In this document: positions 1 through 6,061 of the stretch, in pieces
Layout of the letters: each line of letters starts with the position of its first letter
Numbering within the stretch: position 1 is the stretch's first letter
Assembly (NCBI GenBank): GCA_011046295.1
Contig: DSAV01000279.1
Location: 1-9,452 of the forward strand
Reading direction: 5' to 3'
From: Deltaproteobacteria bacterium
GTDB taxonomy: Bacteria > Desulfobacterota > Syntrophia > Syntrophales > Smithellaceae
DNA: 9,452 nt
The notes under the pieces: generated by a model
The model's database searches: none
The model's input: only the letters and a program-made list of their open reading frames with translations
What the model was told of the DNA's origin: nothing
Program-made: the position numbers and the translations under genes

Positions 1-88
1 TATTTTTAAGAACATCCCAAAATGACGCATGACTAAAATTGCATAAGATCAGAACAAAAATAATGCTGAAAATCAATCTTTTCTGCAT
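1..88 (-). CDS. N-terminus of a small exported protein, partial
   Basis: The reverse strand has an ATG at 88-86, preceded by AAAGGAGGG (95-103) at a normal spacing. It stays open for 29 codons to the window edge. The peptide begins MQKRLIFSIIFVLILCNF and continues SHASFWDVLKN. This is a textbook signal peptide: a short basic N-terminus (K3, R4), a hydrophobic core (residues 5-16) and a plausible signal peptidase I site after SHA. The mature protein would therefore start at SFWDVLKN and lie in the periplasm or outside the cell. A lone Cys sits in the core but there is no convincing lipobox. The family cannot be named from 29 residues. The consensus promoter at 182-211 points at this gene, which supports it being real. 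It is divergent from the CNNM/CBS gene. Confidence 0.72.
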   Translation of the reverse strand, partial: MQKRLIFSIIFVLILCNFSHASFWDVLKN

Positions 89-151
89 ATCGAGCCCTCC
101 TTTACTTTGAGGATGAAAAGTTTAAAAAGACATGTTAAACAATAAAATAGC

Positions 152-165
152 TTGCCATCAGGCAA
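152..165 (-). repeat. 14-base palindrome in the leader of the minus-strand gene
   Basis: TTGCC-N4-GGCAA is a perfect 5-bp inverted repeat with a 4-base centre. It would lie at about +11 to +24 of the transcript from the promoter at 182-211. It could be a 5' stabilising stem-loop or the operator of a dimeric repressor; the sequence cannot decide between these. Confidence 0.5.
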
Positions 166-181
166 AATAATCATTTCTTGG

Positions 182-211
182 ATTATAAAAAGGAAGGCCT
201 TGGCTTGTCAA
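182..211 (-). promoter_or_regulatory. consensus sigma70 promoter for the minus-strand exported protein gene
   Basis: Read on the reverse strand, TTGACA (211-206) and TATAAT (187-182) both match the sigma70 consensus exactly and are 18 bases apart. The start of transcription is predicted near 175, giving a leader of about 87 bases before the ATG at 88. This is the closest match to consensus in the window. Confidence 0.7.
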
Positions 212-392
212 TCTAATAATATTTTAAAAGGGGCCCTTGGCAGCAAATATTATTGATACAGATGTTTCTTTTTTTCTTTCAATCTGCTAAATTAAGCAAT
301 ACAAACAGTATGATTAATAAGTCAGATATGGCTGCTCTACGTAAAGGGCGAAATAAAATAATAAGGTTCTTATAAGGAGCTGTAAATCTTTT

Positions 393-1628
393 ATGAATTT
401 AAAAAAAATAGGGATTAGATGGGCATATGTTCTTCTATTCTTCATGCTTTTGGTGGGCTCAGCCGCTGCTGTCAGTTTTGAAGGAACTGAAGAGCAGCTC
501 GCATATACTAGGACCAACGTGACATTGTTAATAATATTTGTCTTGTTGGCCTTGTTTTTTTCATTTTTGTGTTCTATCGCCGAAGCAGTCCTCCTTAGTA
601 TTACTCCATCCTATATAGAAGAACTGCGCGAGAGGAAGCACAAACGGGCATCTGTGCTCAAAAGACTCAGGCAGGACAATGTGGACCGGTCGCTTGCCGC
701 CATTCTTACTTTGAATACAATAGCACATACAATAGGCGCGACAATTGCCGGTGCTCAAGCCGCTATTATATTTGGAAGTAAAGGGGTAGGAATATTCTCA
801 GGGATTTTGACTCTGATGATATTGTATTTATCTGAAATAATTCCTAAAACGATAGGGGCCATCTACTGGCGGCAACTTGTAGGTGTAACGGCCGGTTTTG
901 TAAGGTTATTGATAAGTATTCTTTTTCCTTTAATAAGAGTATCCGAAGGGCTGACAAGGATGATAGCTCGCGGAAAAAATCTGCATGTGTTCAGCCGCGC
1001 CGAGTTCATTGCCATGGCCAACATTGGTGAACAAACGGGAGAAATTGAAGAGCATGAATCCAGAATTATAAGGAATTTGTTTAAATTCGGTTCTTTAAAA
1101 ACCGCCGACATTATGACACCGCGATCGGTCATCTCAGCTATTCCCCAAAATTTATCCATAAATGAAGCTGCGGAAAAGGCGATACACTCTTCATTCTCGC
1201 GCTTGCCGATTTACGGCAATGATCTCGACGAAATAACAGGCTTTGTGCTGAAAGACGACATCGTCTTGCGCAATGTTGAGGGGCAGGGTGAAGCTCATCT
1301 CGAATCGCTCAAACGCAAGATATTCTGCGTGTCGGAGGAAATGTCGCTGTCCGACCTGTTGGAGTTTTTTCTCGATAATCGCCAGCATATCGCTTTGGTT
1401 GTAGACGAATATGGGGGGACGCAGGGTTTGGTTACCCTCGAAGACGTGGTAGAAACGTTGCTGGGCATGGAAATTATCGATGAAATGGATAAAGTTGTGG
1501 ACATGCGCGTGCTGGCGCGGCAACAATGGGAGAAACGTGCCAAATCATTGGGAATAGAATTCGAAACAGTAGAGCAGCTGAATGACAAAAAAGAAAAGTC
1601 ATCAGACAAGGACGGCTCCGGCAACTGA
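393..1628 (+). CDS. CNNM (DUF21) and CBS-domain membrane protein, hemolysin C/CorC family
   Basis: This is an integral inner-membrane protein of the CNNM/CorC group. Relatives are implicated in Mg2+/Co2+ efflux and other divalent-cation transport; 'hemolysin' is a historical label. Of 411 residues, 1-27 are signal-like or a first membrane helix (basic start, core 10-22, then GSAAA). The DUF21 core spans about 43-185, with helices near 43-66, 103-128, 132-155 and 160-182. It includes SIAEAVLLS (61-69) and the conserved SEIIPKT (147-153). Two CBS domains follow: the first near 236-295 begins ADIMTPRSV, the second near 305-362 contains VVDEYGGTQGLVTLED (336-351), the family's most typical stretch. 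The tail (363-411) is short and charged. It lacks the roughly 80-residue CorC_HlyC domain that many members carry after the CBS pair. The ATG follows AAGGAG by a rather long 13 bases. The family is certain; the transported ion is not. Confidence 0.93.
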   Translation: MNLKKIGIRWAYVLLFFMLLVGSAAAVSFEGTEEQLAYTRTNVTLLIIFVLLALFFSFLCSIAEAVLLSITPSYIEELRERKHKRASVLKRLRQDNVDRSLAAILTLNTIAHTIGATIAGAQAAIIFGSKGVGIFSGILTLMILYLSEIIPKTIGAIYWRQLVGVTAGFVRLLISILFPLIRVSEGLTRMIARGKNLHVFSRAEFIAMANIGEQTGEIEEHESRIIRNLFKFGSLKTADIMTPRSVISAIPQNLSINEAAEKAIHSSFSRLPIYGNDLDEITGFVLKDDIVLRNVEGQGEAHLESLKRKIFCVSEEMSLSDLLEFFLDNRQHIALVVDEYGGTQGLVTLEDVVETLLGMEIIDEMDKVVDMRVLARQQWEKRAKSLGIEFETVEQLNDKKEKSSDKDGSGN

Positions 1629-1666
1629 ATAAAAAACAATTAATGAAGTTTATGGTGAAATAAAAA

Positions 1667-2410
1667 GTGAAGAATAGCGAGTTTTATGCCTTGATACTGG
1701 CAGCGGGGAAGGGGACCCGCATGAAGTCGGATTTGCCCAAAGTACTTCATGAAATACAAGGCAAACCCCTATTACGTTATGTTTTGGACAAGGCCGAAGG
1801 CGCCGGCGCAAAAAAAATAATCGTTGTTATCGGCCATCAGGCGCAAATGATTCAAGATCGTTTTGCCGATTGCGGGTGTGTTTTTGTACGGCAGGAGCCT
1901 CAGCTGGGAACGGGTCATGCCGTTTTGCGGGCGAAAGCGGAACTTGCCGGTTATCAGGGAATGACGGTAATTATGTGCGGGGATGTGCCGCTTTTAAAAC
2001 CGGAAACGATTAATAATTTAGTCAAAGAACATGTTAAAATAGATTCTTGCCTTACTGTTTTGACTGCAATAGTTCCGGAGGCGCATGGTTATGGACGTAT
2101 TGTCAAAGGAGATAAAGGCGATATTGAACAAATCGTGGAGCAGCTTGACGCGACGGAGGAGGAAAAGAAGATCAGTGAAATCAATACGGGTATTTATTGT
2201 GTGAACACGCCTTTTCTATTATCGGCTCTGGAAAAAATTGAAAATAATAACAATAAACAAGAATATTATTTAACGGATATTGTGGAAATCGCCCGCCGTG
2301 AGCGTCACAAGGCACATGCTTTTACGACAAAAGATTATATTGAAGTTATGGGGATTAACACTCCGGAGGAACTTTTTCTGGCCAGTCAGTATATCACAAA
2401 CGATAAATAA
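1667..2410 (+). CDS. glmU: stand-alone GlmU-type UDP-GlcNAc pyrophosphorylase domain (sugar nucleotidyltransferase)
   Basis: It probably joins UTP and GlcNAc-1-phosphate to make UDP-GlcNAc for peptidoglycan and lipopolysaccharide. The 247 residues align collinearly with the N-terminal domain of E. coli GlmU: LAAGKGTRM (11-19, with R18), K25, Q76, QLGTGHA (79-85), CGDVPL (104-109) with metal ligand D106, GYGRI (141-145), E158, INTG (172-175) with N173, and N231, matching E. coli N227. So the uridylyltransferase site is complete. The left-handed beta-helix acetyltransferase domain that brings normal GlmU to about 450 residues is absent. No trace follows, because dus starts 14 bases after the stop. 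Acetylation must be done elsewhere, or the true substrate differs. The start is GTG: upstream in frame there is only ATG-GTG-AAA-TAA (1652-1663). GGTGA at 1654-1658 may serve as a weak ribosome binding site. It lies 38 bases after the CNNM gene, probably in the same operon. Confidence 0.9.
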   Translation: MKNSEFYALILAAGKGTRMKSDLPKVLHEIQGKPLLRYVLDKAEGAGAKKIIVVIGHQAQMIQDRFADCGCVFVRQEPQLGTGHAVLRAKAELAGYQGMTVIMCGDVPLLKPETINNLVKEHVKIDSCLTVLTAIVPEAHGYGRIVKGDKGDIEQIVEQLDATEEEKKISEINTGIYCVNTPFLLSALEKIENNNNKQEYYLTDIVEIARRERHKAHAFTTKDYIEVMGINTPEELFLASQYITNDK

Positions 2411-2424
2411 ATCAGGTTTGAATA

Positions 2425-3420
2425 GTGCCTTTATTTATGGACTCAATCGAAAAGGCGGCCTTGCTTGCGCCAATGGCAGGAATATCCAATTTGCCGTTTC
2501 GAATAATAGCTCGTTCTTTCGGCTGCGCCCTGGCATTTACCGAAATGGTCAGCGCCAACGGACTTATCAGGGATTCACAAAGGACATTGGACTATTTAAG
2601 AAGCTCTGACGAGGACAAGCCGCTGGGCGTTCAGATATTCGGCGCGGATCCGTATATAATGGCGCATGCGGCAAAAATCGCCGCAGATTACGGCGCTGAC
2701 TTGATCGACATAAACATGGGATGCCCGGTAAGAAAAGTTATTAAAACCGGTTCAGGTGCGGCGCTTATGAGAAATCCGGCGCTGGCGGGCCGGATTATAT
2801 CTTCTGTTGTGCAAGCGGTGACCGTGCCCGTAACCGTCAAAATACGTGCGGGATGGAGCCGCAATTCGATTAACGCCGTAGAAATGGCGCAAATCGCTGA
2901 AAATGCCGGAGCTCAAGCGGTGACTGTCCATGCCCGGACAGCTGATCAGGGATTTTCGGGCAATGCAGATTGGAATGTAATTGCCGATGTAAAAAAATCA
3001 GTATCAATAAAAGTTATTGGAAATGGAGATATATTCAGGCCACACGATGCGATCAGAATGCTTATGGAAACCTCCTGCGACGAGGTGATGCTGGGAAGGG
3101 GCGCTCTCGGCAACCCATGGATATTCAAGTGGATAATTAAATTAAAAACCGGCAATACGGATGAATGTCTGCCGCCGCCGGAAGAAATACTGAAGATGAT
3201 TAAATATCAATGGCAAAAGGAAAAGGAATTATCAGGTGCAAAATCAGCTGCCAAGAATTTCCGGAAACACATGTTGTGGTATACAAGGGGCCTGGAAAAT
3301 TCCGCGTGCTTCAGGAAGAGGGCGGGGATGTGTTCAGATGAAAAAAGTTTAATGAATGAATTGAATAAGTATTTCGAATATTTAATAGAATCAAACCCTT
3401 TCGAATACGGCATAAAATAA
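2425..3420 (+). CDS. dusB: tRNA-dihydrouridine synthase, DusB/NifR3 type
   Basis: This FMN enzyme reduces uridines in the D-loop of tRNA using NADPH. Over 331 residues the TIM barrel (about 8-240) shows LLAPMAGISNLPFR (13-26), the FMN-binding region at the barrel start, then TEMV (39-42), VQIFG (69-73), and DINMGCP (95-101) with catalytic C100, at the same position as in E. coli DusB. KIRAGW, TVHARTADQGFSG, IGNGDI and GRGALGNPWIF follow in family order. The C-terminal helical tRNA-binding part contains AAKNFRKHMLWY. The start chosen is GTG at 2425, preceded by CAGG at 2414-2417 with a 7-base gap. An in-frame ATG at 2437 (residue 5) is the alternative and would cost nothing in conserved sequence. 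Only 14 bases separate it from the GlmU-type gene, so co-transcription is likely. Dus family membership is certain; the B subtype rests on overall similarity. Confidence 0.93.
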   Translation: MPLFMDSIEKAALLAPMAGISNLPFRIIARSFGCALAFTEMVSANGLIRDSQRTLDYLRSSDEDKPLGVQIFGADPYIMAHAAKIAADYGADLIDINMGCPVRKVIKTGSGAALMRNPALAGRIISSVVQAVTVPVTVKIRAGWSRNSINAVEMAQIAENAGAQAVTVHARTADQGFSGNADWNVIADVKKSVSIKVIGNGDIFRPHDAIRMLMETSCDEVMLGRGALGNPWIFKWIIKLKTGNTDECLPPPEEILKMIKYQWQKEKELSGAKSAAKNFRKHMLWYTRGLENSACFRKRAGMCSDEKSLMNELNKYFEYLIESNPFEYGIK

Positions 3421-3424
3421 GACC

Positions 3425-3453
3425 TTGACATAAAATGGATAAGTTGGCATAAA
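3425..3453 (+). promoter_or_regulatory. probable sigma70 promoter for zapB-zapA-6S RNA
   Basis: TTGACA (3425-3430, exact consensus) is followed after 17 bases by CATAAA (3448-3453, four of six matches to TATAAT). It starts 5 bases after the dusB stop, in the 99-base gap before the zapB-like gene. Transcription would begin near 3460. A small AT-rich inverted repeat (TATGT-tttt-ACATA, 3481-3494) lies in the resulting leader. Confidence 0.5.
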
Positions 3454-3519
3454 TTAAGTACGTTAAATCGTTGTAGATGGTATGTTTTTACATAAGTTCT
3501 GAAAGGGTAAATATTTACA

Positions 3520-3738
3520 GTGGACTTGGAAAAATTCAATGAATTAGAAGAAAAGATTAAAGGTATCGTAAACGAAAAAGTATTTTTAAATGAGCAAATT
3601 AAACTATTGGAGGAAGCATTAAAAAATAAAGAAGCGGAATTAACAGGGTTAAATAATAAACTAAAGACATTAGACGAGGAAAGAAACGGCGTACGCGCGA
3701 GGGTAGACTCATTGCTTGATTTACTGGCGGATATATAA
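3520..3738 (+). CDS. zapB: short coiled-coil protein, ZapB-like
   Basis: This 72-residue protein is almost entirely an amphipathic helix with hydrophobic heptad positions from about residue 3 to 70 (FNELEEKIKGIV, LNEQIKLLEEAL, LNNKLKTL, RVDSLLDLL). It has no membrane segment or catalytic motif. The C-terminal pattern ERNGVRARVDSLL is typical of the small proteins encoded next to zapA in Deltaproteobacteria that are named ZapB by analogy with the E. coli Z-ring cross-linker. Sequence alone would support only 'coiled-coil protein'; the name comes from length, helix pattern and the adjacent zapA. It would act in the cytoplasm at the division septum. The start is GTG at 3520, after AAAGGG (3502-3507) with a 12-base gap. 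zapA starts 33 bases after the stop, in the same frame. Confidence 0.72.
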   Translation: MDLEKFNELEEKIKGIVNEKVFLNEQIKLLEEALKNKEAELTGLNNKLKTLDEERNGVRARVDSLLDLLADI

Positions 3739-3771
3739 AATTGGCAGAAAAAAGCTTCCAGGTCGTGTGTT

Positions 3772-4053
3772 TTGAAAAAAAGTTATAAAATAAGCATATT
3801 GGGACAGGAACTTACAGTTTTAAGCGATGCAGAAGATGAACAAGTAGCCAACGTTGTCCAATTTGTGAATGATAAAATTGAAGAGGTTTTACAGGCAAAA
3901 GATGGTCTTAAAGCCTTGAACGTTGCTATCCTGGCAGCTTTAAATATTTCAGAGGAATTATTAAAATTAAAGGGAGTTAACACACAGCTCTGTGAACAAA
4001 TGGAAAGCAGAGCCGAAAAATTAATTCAACTGATAGAGAATACAAATTGCTGA
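3772..4053 (+). CDS. zapA: cell division protein ZapA
   Basis: ZapA binds FtsZ and bundles its filaments in the Z-ring. At 93 residues it has the usual family length. The N-terminal globular part (about 1-48) carries the family pattern: SYKISILGQELTVLSDAEDE, then VVQFVNDKIEEVL. A helical, coiled-coil dimerisation part follows (about 50-93; LNVAILAALNISEELLKLK). The start is TTG at 3772. No ATG or GTG occurs in frame between the upstream gene's stop (3736-3738) and here, and the next residues KKSYKISILG are where ZapA proteins begin, so this start is well supported. AGG at 3760-3762 is a weak ribosome binding site. Its place directly before 6S RNA matches the widespread zapA-ssrS linkage. Confidence 0.9.
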   Translation: MKKSYKISILGQELTVLSDAEDEQVANVVQFVNDKIEEVLQAKDGLKALNVAILAALNISEELLKLKGVNTQLCEQMESRAEKLIQLIENTNC

Positions 4054-4061
4054 TTTTATCG

Positions 4062-4258
4062 CCCCTGCGATGTACGTGATTAACATTTATTTTGAGCCAA
4101 CATTTTGAATCTGGGGCCTATTCCTTGTTTGCGGTGAGCAGGTCAGCCTTTAATCCGCTGGTCGGAAGGCAGAAAGCCTAAAGCAATCAATACCGGGCAC
4201 CCACCTTGTACAAAGGTTCAAAAAGGTGATTAACACGGCATAAGCGGGGGTTTTTTTT
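4062..4258 (+). ncRNA. ssrS: 6S RNA (SsrS)
   Basis: 6S RNA imitates an open promoter and binds the sigma70 form of RNA polymerase. Position (just after zapA) and length (about 190 bases) fit. The ends form a long closing helix: 4062-4083 pairs with 4230-4250, including CCCC/GGGG, GC/GC, AUGU/GCAU, CGUG/CACG and UUAA/UUAA, interrupted by two bulges and a small internal loop. Internal pieces line up in order with E. coli 6S: TGAGCC (4093-4098), GCGGTGAGCA (4131-4140), GGAAGGCAGAAAGCCTAAA (4164-4182) against the E. coli GAGAAGCCTTAAA part, and CACCTTGTACAAAGGTTCA (4202-4220) against CACCTTGAACCAAGGGTTCA. The middle, unpaired part around 4100-4130 would be the central bubble. Eight T (4251-4258) follow the GC-rich foot, so the closing helix may also act as its terminator. 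Exact ends are estimates. Confidence 0.9.
4244..4258 (+). terminator. ssrS: probable 6S RNA terminator (GC-rich foot plus eight T)
   Basis: GCGGGGG (4244-4250), the 3' strand of the 6S closing helix, runs straight into eight T (4251-4258), as in an intrinsic terminator. The same GCGGGGG can instead pair with CCTCCGC (4260-4266), giving seven pairs with one G-U across a loop made of the T-run. The two folds exclude each other. Confidence 0.6.
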
Positions 4259-4465
4259 ACCTCCGCACATAGAAATCCAGCCTCGTTTTTTTGTCTTTAG
4301 AAAACCCTGATTTAAATTACGGTGCAGTCGCCAAAACTTATGCGACGCATTAAATCCTGAGGATTAAGTATGTCTCTGTCGGAAAAGAATGTATAGAAAA
4401 AAAAGTAGCTCCTTGTTTGCGTATTTCATAAGTTTTTCCCTGCAGAGTGAAAAGGAGGTAGAAGA
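4259..4465 (+). other. structured gene-free leader between 6S RNA and rny
   Basis: These 207 bases hold no sizeable ORF. Visible elements in order are as follows. A weak promoter-like pair lies at 4291-4318 (TTGTCT, 16 bases, TAAATT). A hairpin at 4323-4349 pairs TGC-A-GTCGC with GCGACGCA: 8 pairs, one bulged A, 10-base loop. A small hairpin at 4353-4365 is AATCC-tga-GGATT. An 8-codon ORF, MSLSEKNV, sits at 4370-4396, with GAGG 7 bases before its ATG, inside the second hairpin. The strong rny ribosome binding site AAAGGAGGT is at 4451-4459. In some relatives I recall a 5-formyltetrahydrofolate cyclo-ligase gene between 6S RNA and rny; no such gene is present here. Confidence 0.5.
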
Positions 4466-6028
4466 ATGAATGGTGGTGTTTTAGTTCTGCTTATATCGTT
4501 GGTAATGATAGCCGGTATTATTATTGGTTACGTATTCAAAAACATTTTTTCTTCGAAGAAGATAAAATCTTCGGAAAATCTGGCGGCAAGAATTGTTGAA
4601 GAAGCTAAAAAAGAGTCGGAAACCATAAAGAAGGAAGCAATTCTTCAGGCCAAAGAAAATCTACTCATAATAAAAGCGGATTTTGATAAAGAAACAAGGA
4701 ACAAAAGAAACGATATTGAAGCCTTGGAAAAGCGCATCCGGTCCAAGGAAGAAAGCCTGGATAACAAGATAAGCTTATTAACGCAGAAAGAATTATCCCT
4801 CGAGGATCGCGAAAAATCTCTGGCGAAAAAGGAGGCAGCGCTTGAGGAAAGTCATGGTCGTTTGAATAAAGTTTTAGATGAACAAAAAGAAAAGCTGCAG
4901 TCAATTGCCGGTATTTCTTCCGAAGAGGCCAAGAATTTATTAATTCAGTCAATGGAAGCAGATGCCAAAAGTGACGCGGCGCAACTTATTAGAAAAATTG
5001 AAGATGAAGCTAAGTTCACAGCGGATAAAAAATCACGGGAAATCATCTCTTACGCGATTCAGAGGTATGCGGGCGATTACATTGCGGAAAGCACGGTAAG
5101 CGCGGTGAACTTACCAAGTGAAGAAATGAAGGGGCGTATCATCGGCCGGGAAGGCAGAAACATACGCGCCATTGAAGCGGCGACCGGCATAGATTTAATT
5201 GTTGACGATACACCCGAAGCGATAGTTCTATCCAGCTTTGATCCGATTCGCCGGGAAATTGCACGCATATCTATTGAAAGATTGATTCAGGACGGAAGGA
5301 TTCATCCGGGCCGCATCGAAGATGTTGTCAGAAAAGTAAAATCGGAAATCGAACAAATAATCAAGGAGACCGGAGAAAAAACTTCTTTTGATGTCGGCGT
5401 TCATGATATTCATCCGGAAATAATCAATATGCTGGGAAGTCTGAAATATCGCACGAGTTATTCCCAGAATGTTCTTCAGCATTCGATAGATGTTGCTTAT
5501 CTGACGGGAATGATGGCCGCTGAGCTGAAAATGAATATTAAGGAGGCAAAAAGGGCGGGGCTGCTGCATGATATTGGCAAAGCCGTTGACCATAAAATCG
5601 AAGGGACGCATGCGGCAATCGGCGCTGATTTTGCCAAAAGATTCGGAGAAAATCCGAGCATAGTTCAGGCGATTGCCACGCATCATGATGATGGGCGAAA
5701 TAATACGCTTCTGGGCGTTTTGGTGCAGGCGGCGGATACCTTGTCCGCCGCAAGGCCGGGAGCCCGGCGCGAAATGCTGGAGAGTTATGTTAAAAGACTC
5801 GAAGAGCTGGAAAAAATCGCCCATTCATTTAATGGCGTGGATAAGTGCTACGCGATTCAGGCGGGACGTGAAATCCGCATCCTTGTGGAAAACGAAAAAA
5901 TATCGGATAATGATGCTGTAATGTTATGCAAGGATGTTATTAAAAAAATAGAATCGGAACTCACATATCCAGGGCAGGTTAAAGTGACAGTCATACGGGA
6001 GACGCGTATTTCAGATTATGCCAAGTAA
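4466..6028 (+). CDS. rny: ribonuclease Y
   Basis: RNase Y is a membrane-bound endoribonuclease that starts mRNA decay in bacteria that rely on it rather than RNase E. The 520 residues match the usual length. Domains in order: membrane helix about 3-24; a long charged coiled coil about 35-195; KH RNA-binding domain about 208-285 with GRIIGREGRNIRAIEAATG (223-241) and the GREG loop at 227-230; HD phosphodiesterase domain about 335-430 with QHSIDVAYL (H339), LLHDIGKAVDH (H368, D369), ATHHDD (H406, H407) and QAADTLSAARPGARRE (D424); then a C-terminal region ending RETRISDYAK. All metal-binding positions I can place are intact. The ATG follows AAAGGAGGT at ideal spacing, the strongest ribosome binding site among the plus-strand genes. 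The next gene starts 33 bases after the stop. Confidence 0.97.
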   Translation: MNGGVLVLLISLVMIAGIIIGYVFKNIFSSKKIKSSENLAARIVEEAKKESETIKKEAILQAKENLLIIKADFDKETRNKRNDIEALEKRIRSKEESLDNKISLLTQKELSLEDREKSLAKKEAALEESHGRLNKVLDEQKEKLQSIAGISSEEAKNLLIQSMEADAKSDAAQLIRKIEDEAKFTADKKSREIISYAIQRYAGDYIAESTVSAVNLPSEEMKGRIIGREGRNIRAIEAATGIDLIVDDTPEAIVLSSFDPIRREIARISIERLIQDGRIHPGRIEDVVRKVKSEIEQIIKETGEKTSFDVGVHDIHPEIINMLGSLKYRTSYSQNVLQHSIDVAYLTGMMAAELKMNIKEAKRAGLLHDIGKAVDHKIEGTHAAIGADFAKRFGENPSIVQAIATHHDDGRNNTLLGVLVQAADTLSAARPGARREMLESYVKRLEELEKIAHSFNGVDKCYAIQAGREIRILVENEKISDNDAVMLCKDVIKKIESELTYPGQVKVTVIRETRISDYAK

Positions 6029-6061
6029 TAGTTTCTGGGCATCAGCGGGATTATTATTCGA

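Larger units (their letters stand above)
89..392. other. divergent intergenic region
   Basis: This AT-rich gap separates the minus-strand exported protein gene from the plus-strand CNNM/CBS gene. Its left half holds the minus-strand promoter, palindrome and ribosome binding site. In the right half I found no convincing plus-strand promoter: a -10-like TATGAT lies at 309-314 but has no good -35 at the right distance. AAGGAG at 374-379 is the probable ribosome binding site of the plus-strand gene. No RNA gene was recognised. Confidence 0.6.

Noticed and set aside
2280..2609. 109-codon plus-strand ORF bridging the glmU-type and dusB genes
   Set aside because: It is a frame-shifted reading of two clear genes. 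I considered it as the lost C-terminal part of GlmU, but it shows no hexapeptide-repeat pattern.
4076..4235. 10-base direct repeat GTGATTAACA at 4076-4085 and 4226-4235
   Set aside because: Both copies lie in the 6S closing helix, where the self-complementary TTAA and the GTG/CAC pairing largely explain the resemblance; no sign of an attachment site or mobile element.
4291..4318. Promoter for rny (TTGTCT, 16 bases, TAAATT)
   Set aside because: Both hexamers are poor and the spacer is short; mentioned in the leader entry but not called separately.
5228..5824. 198-codon ORF on the minus strand
   Set aside because: It lies wholly opposite the KH/HD region of rny, shows no recognisable motif, and rny is unmistakable on the other strand.
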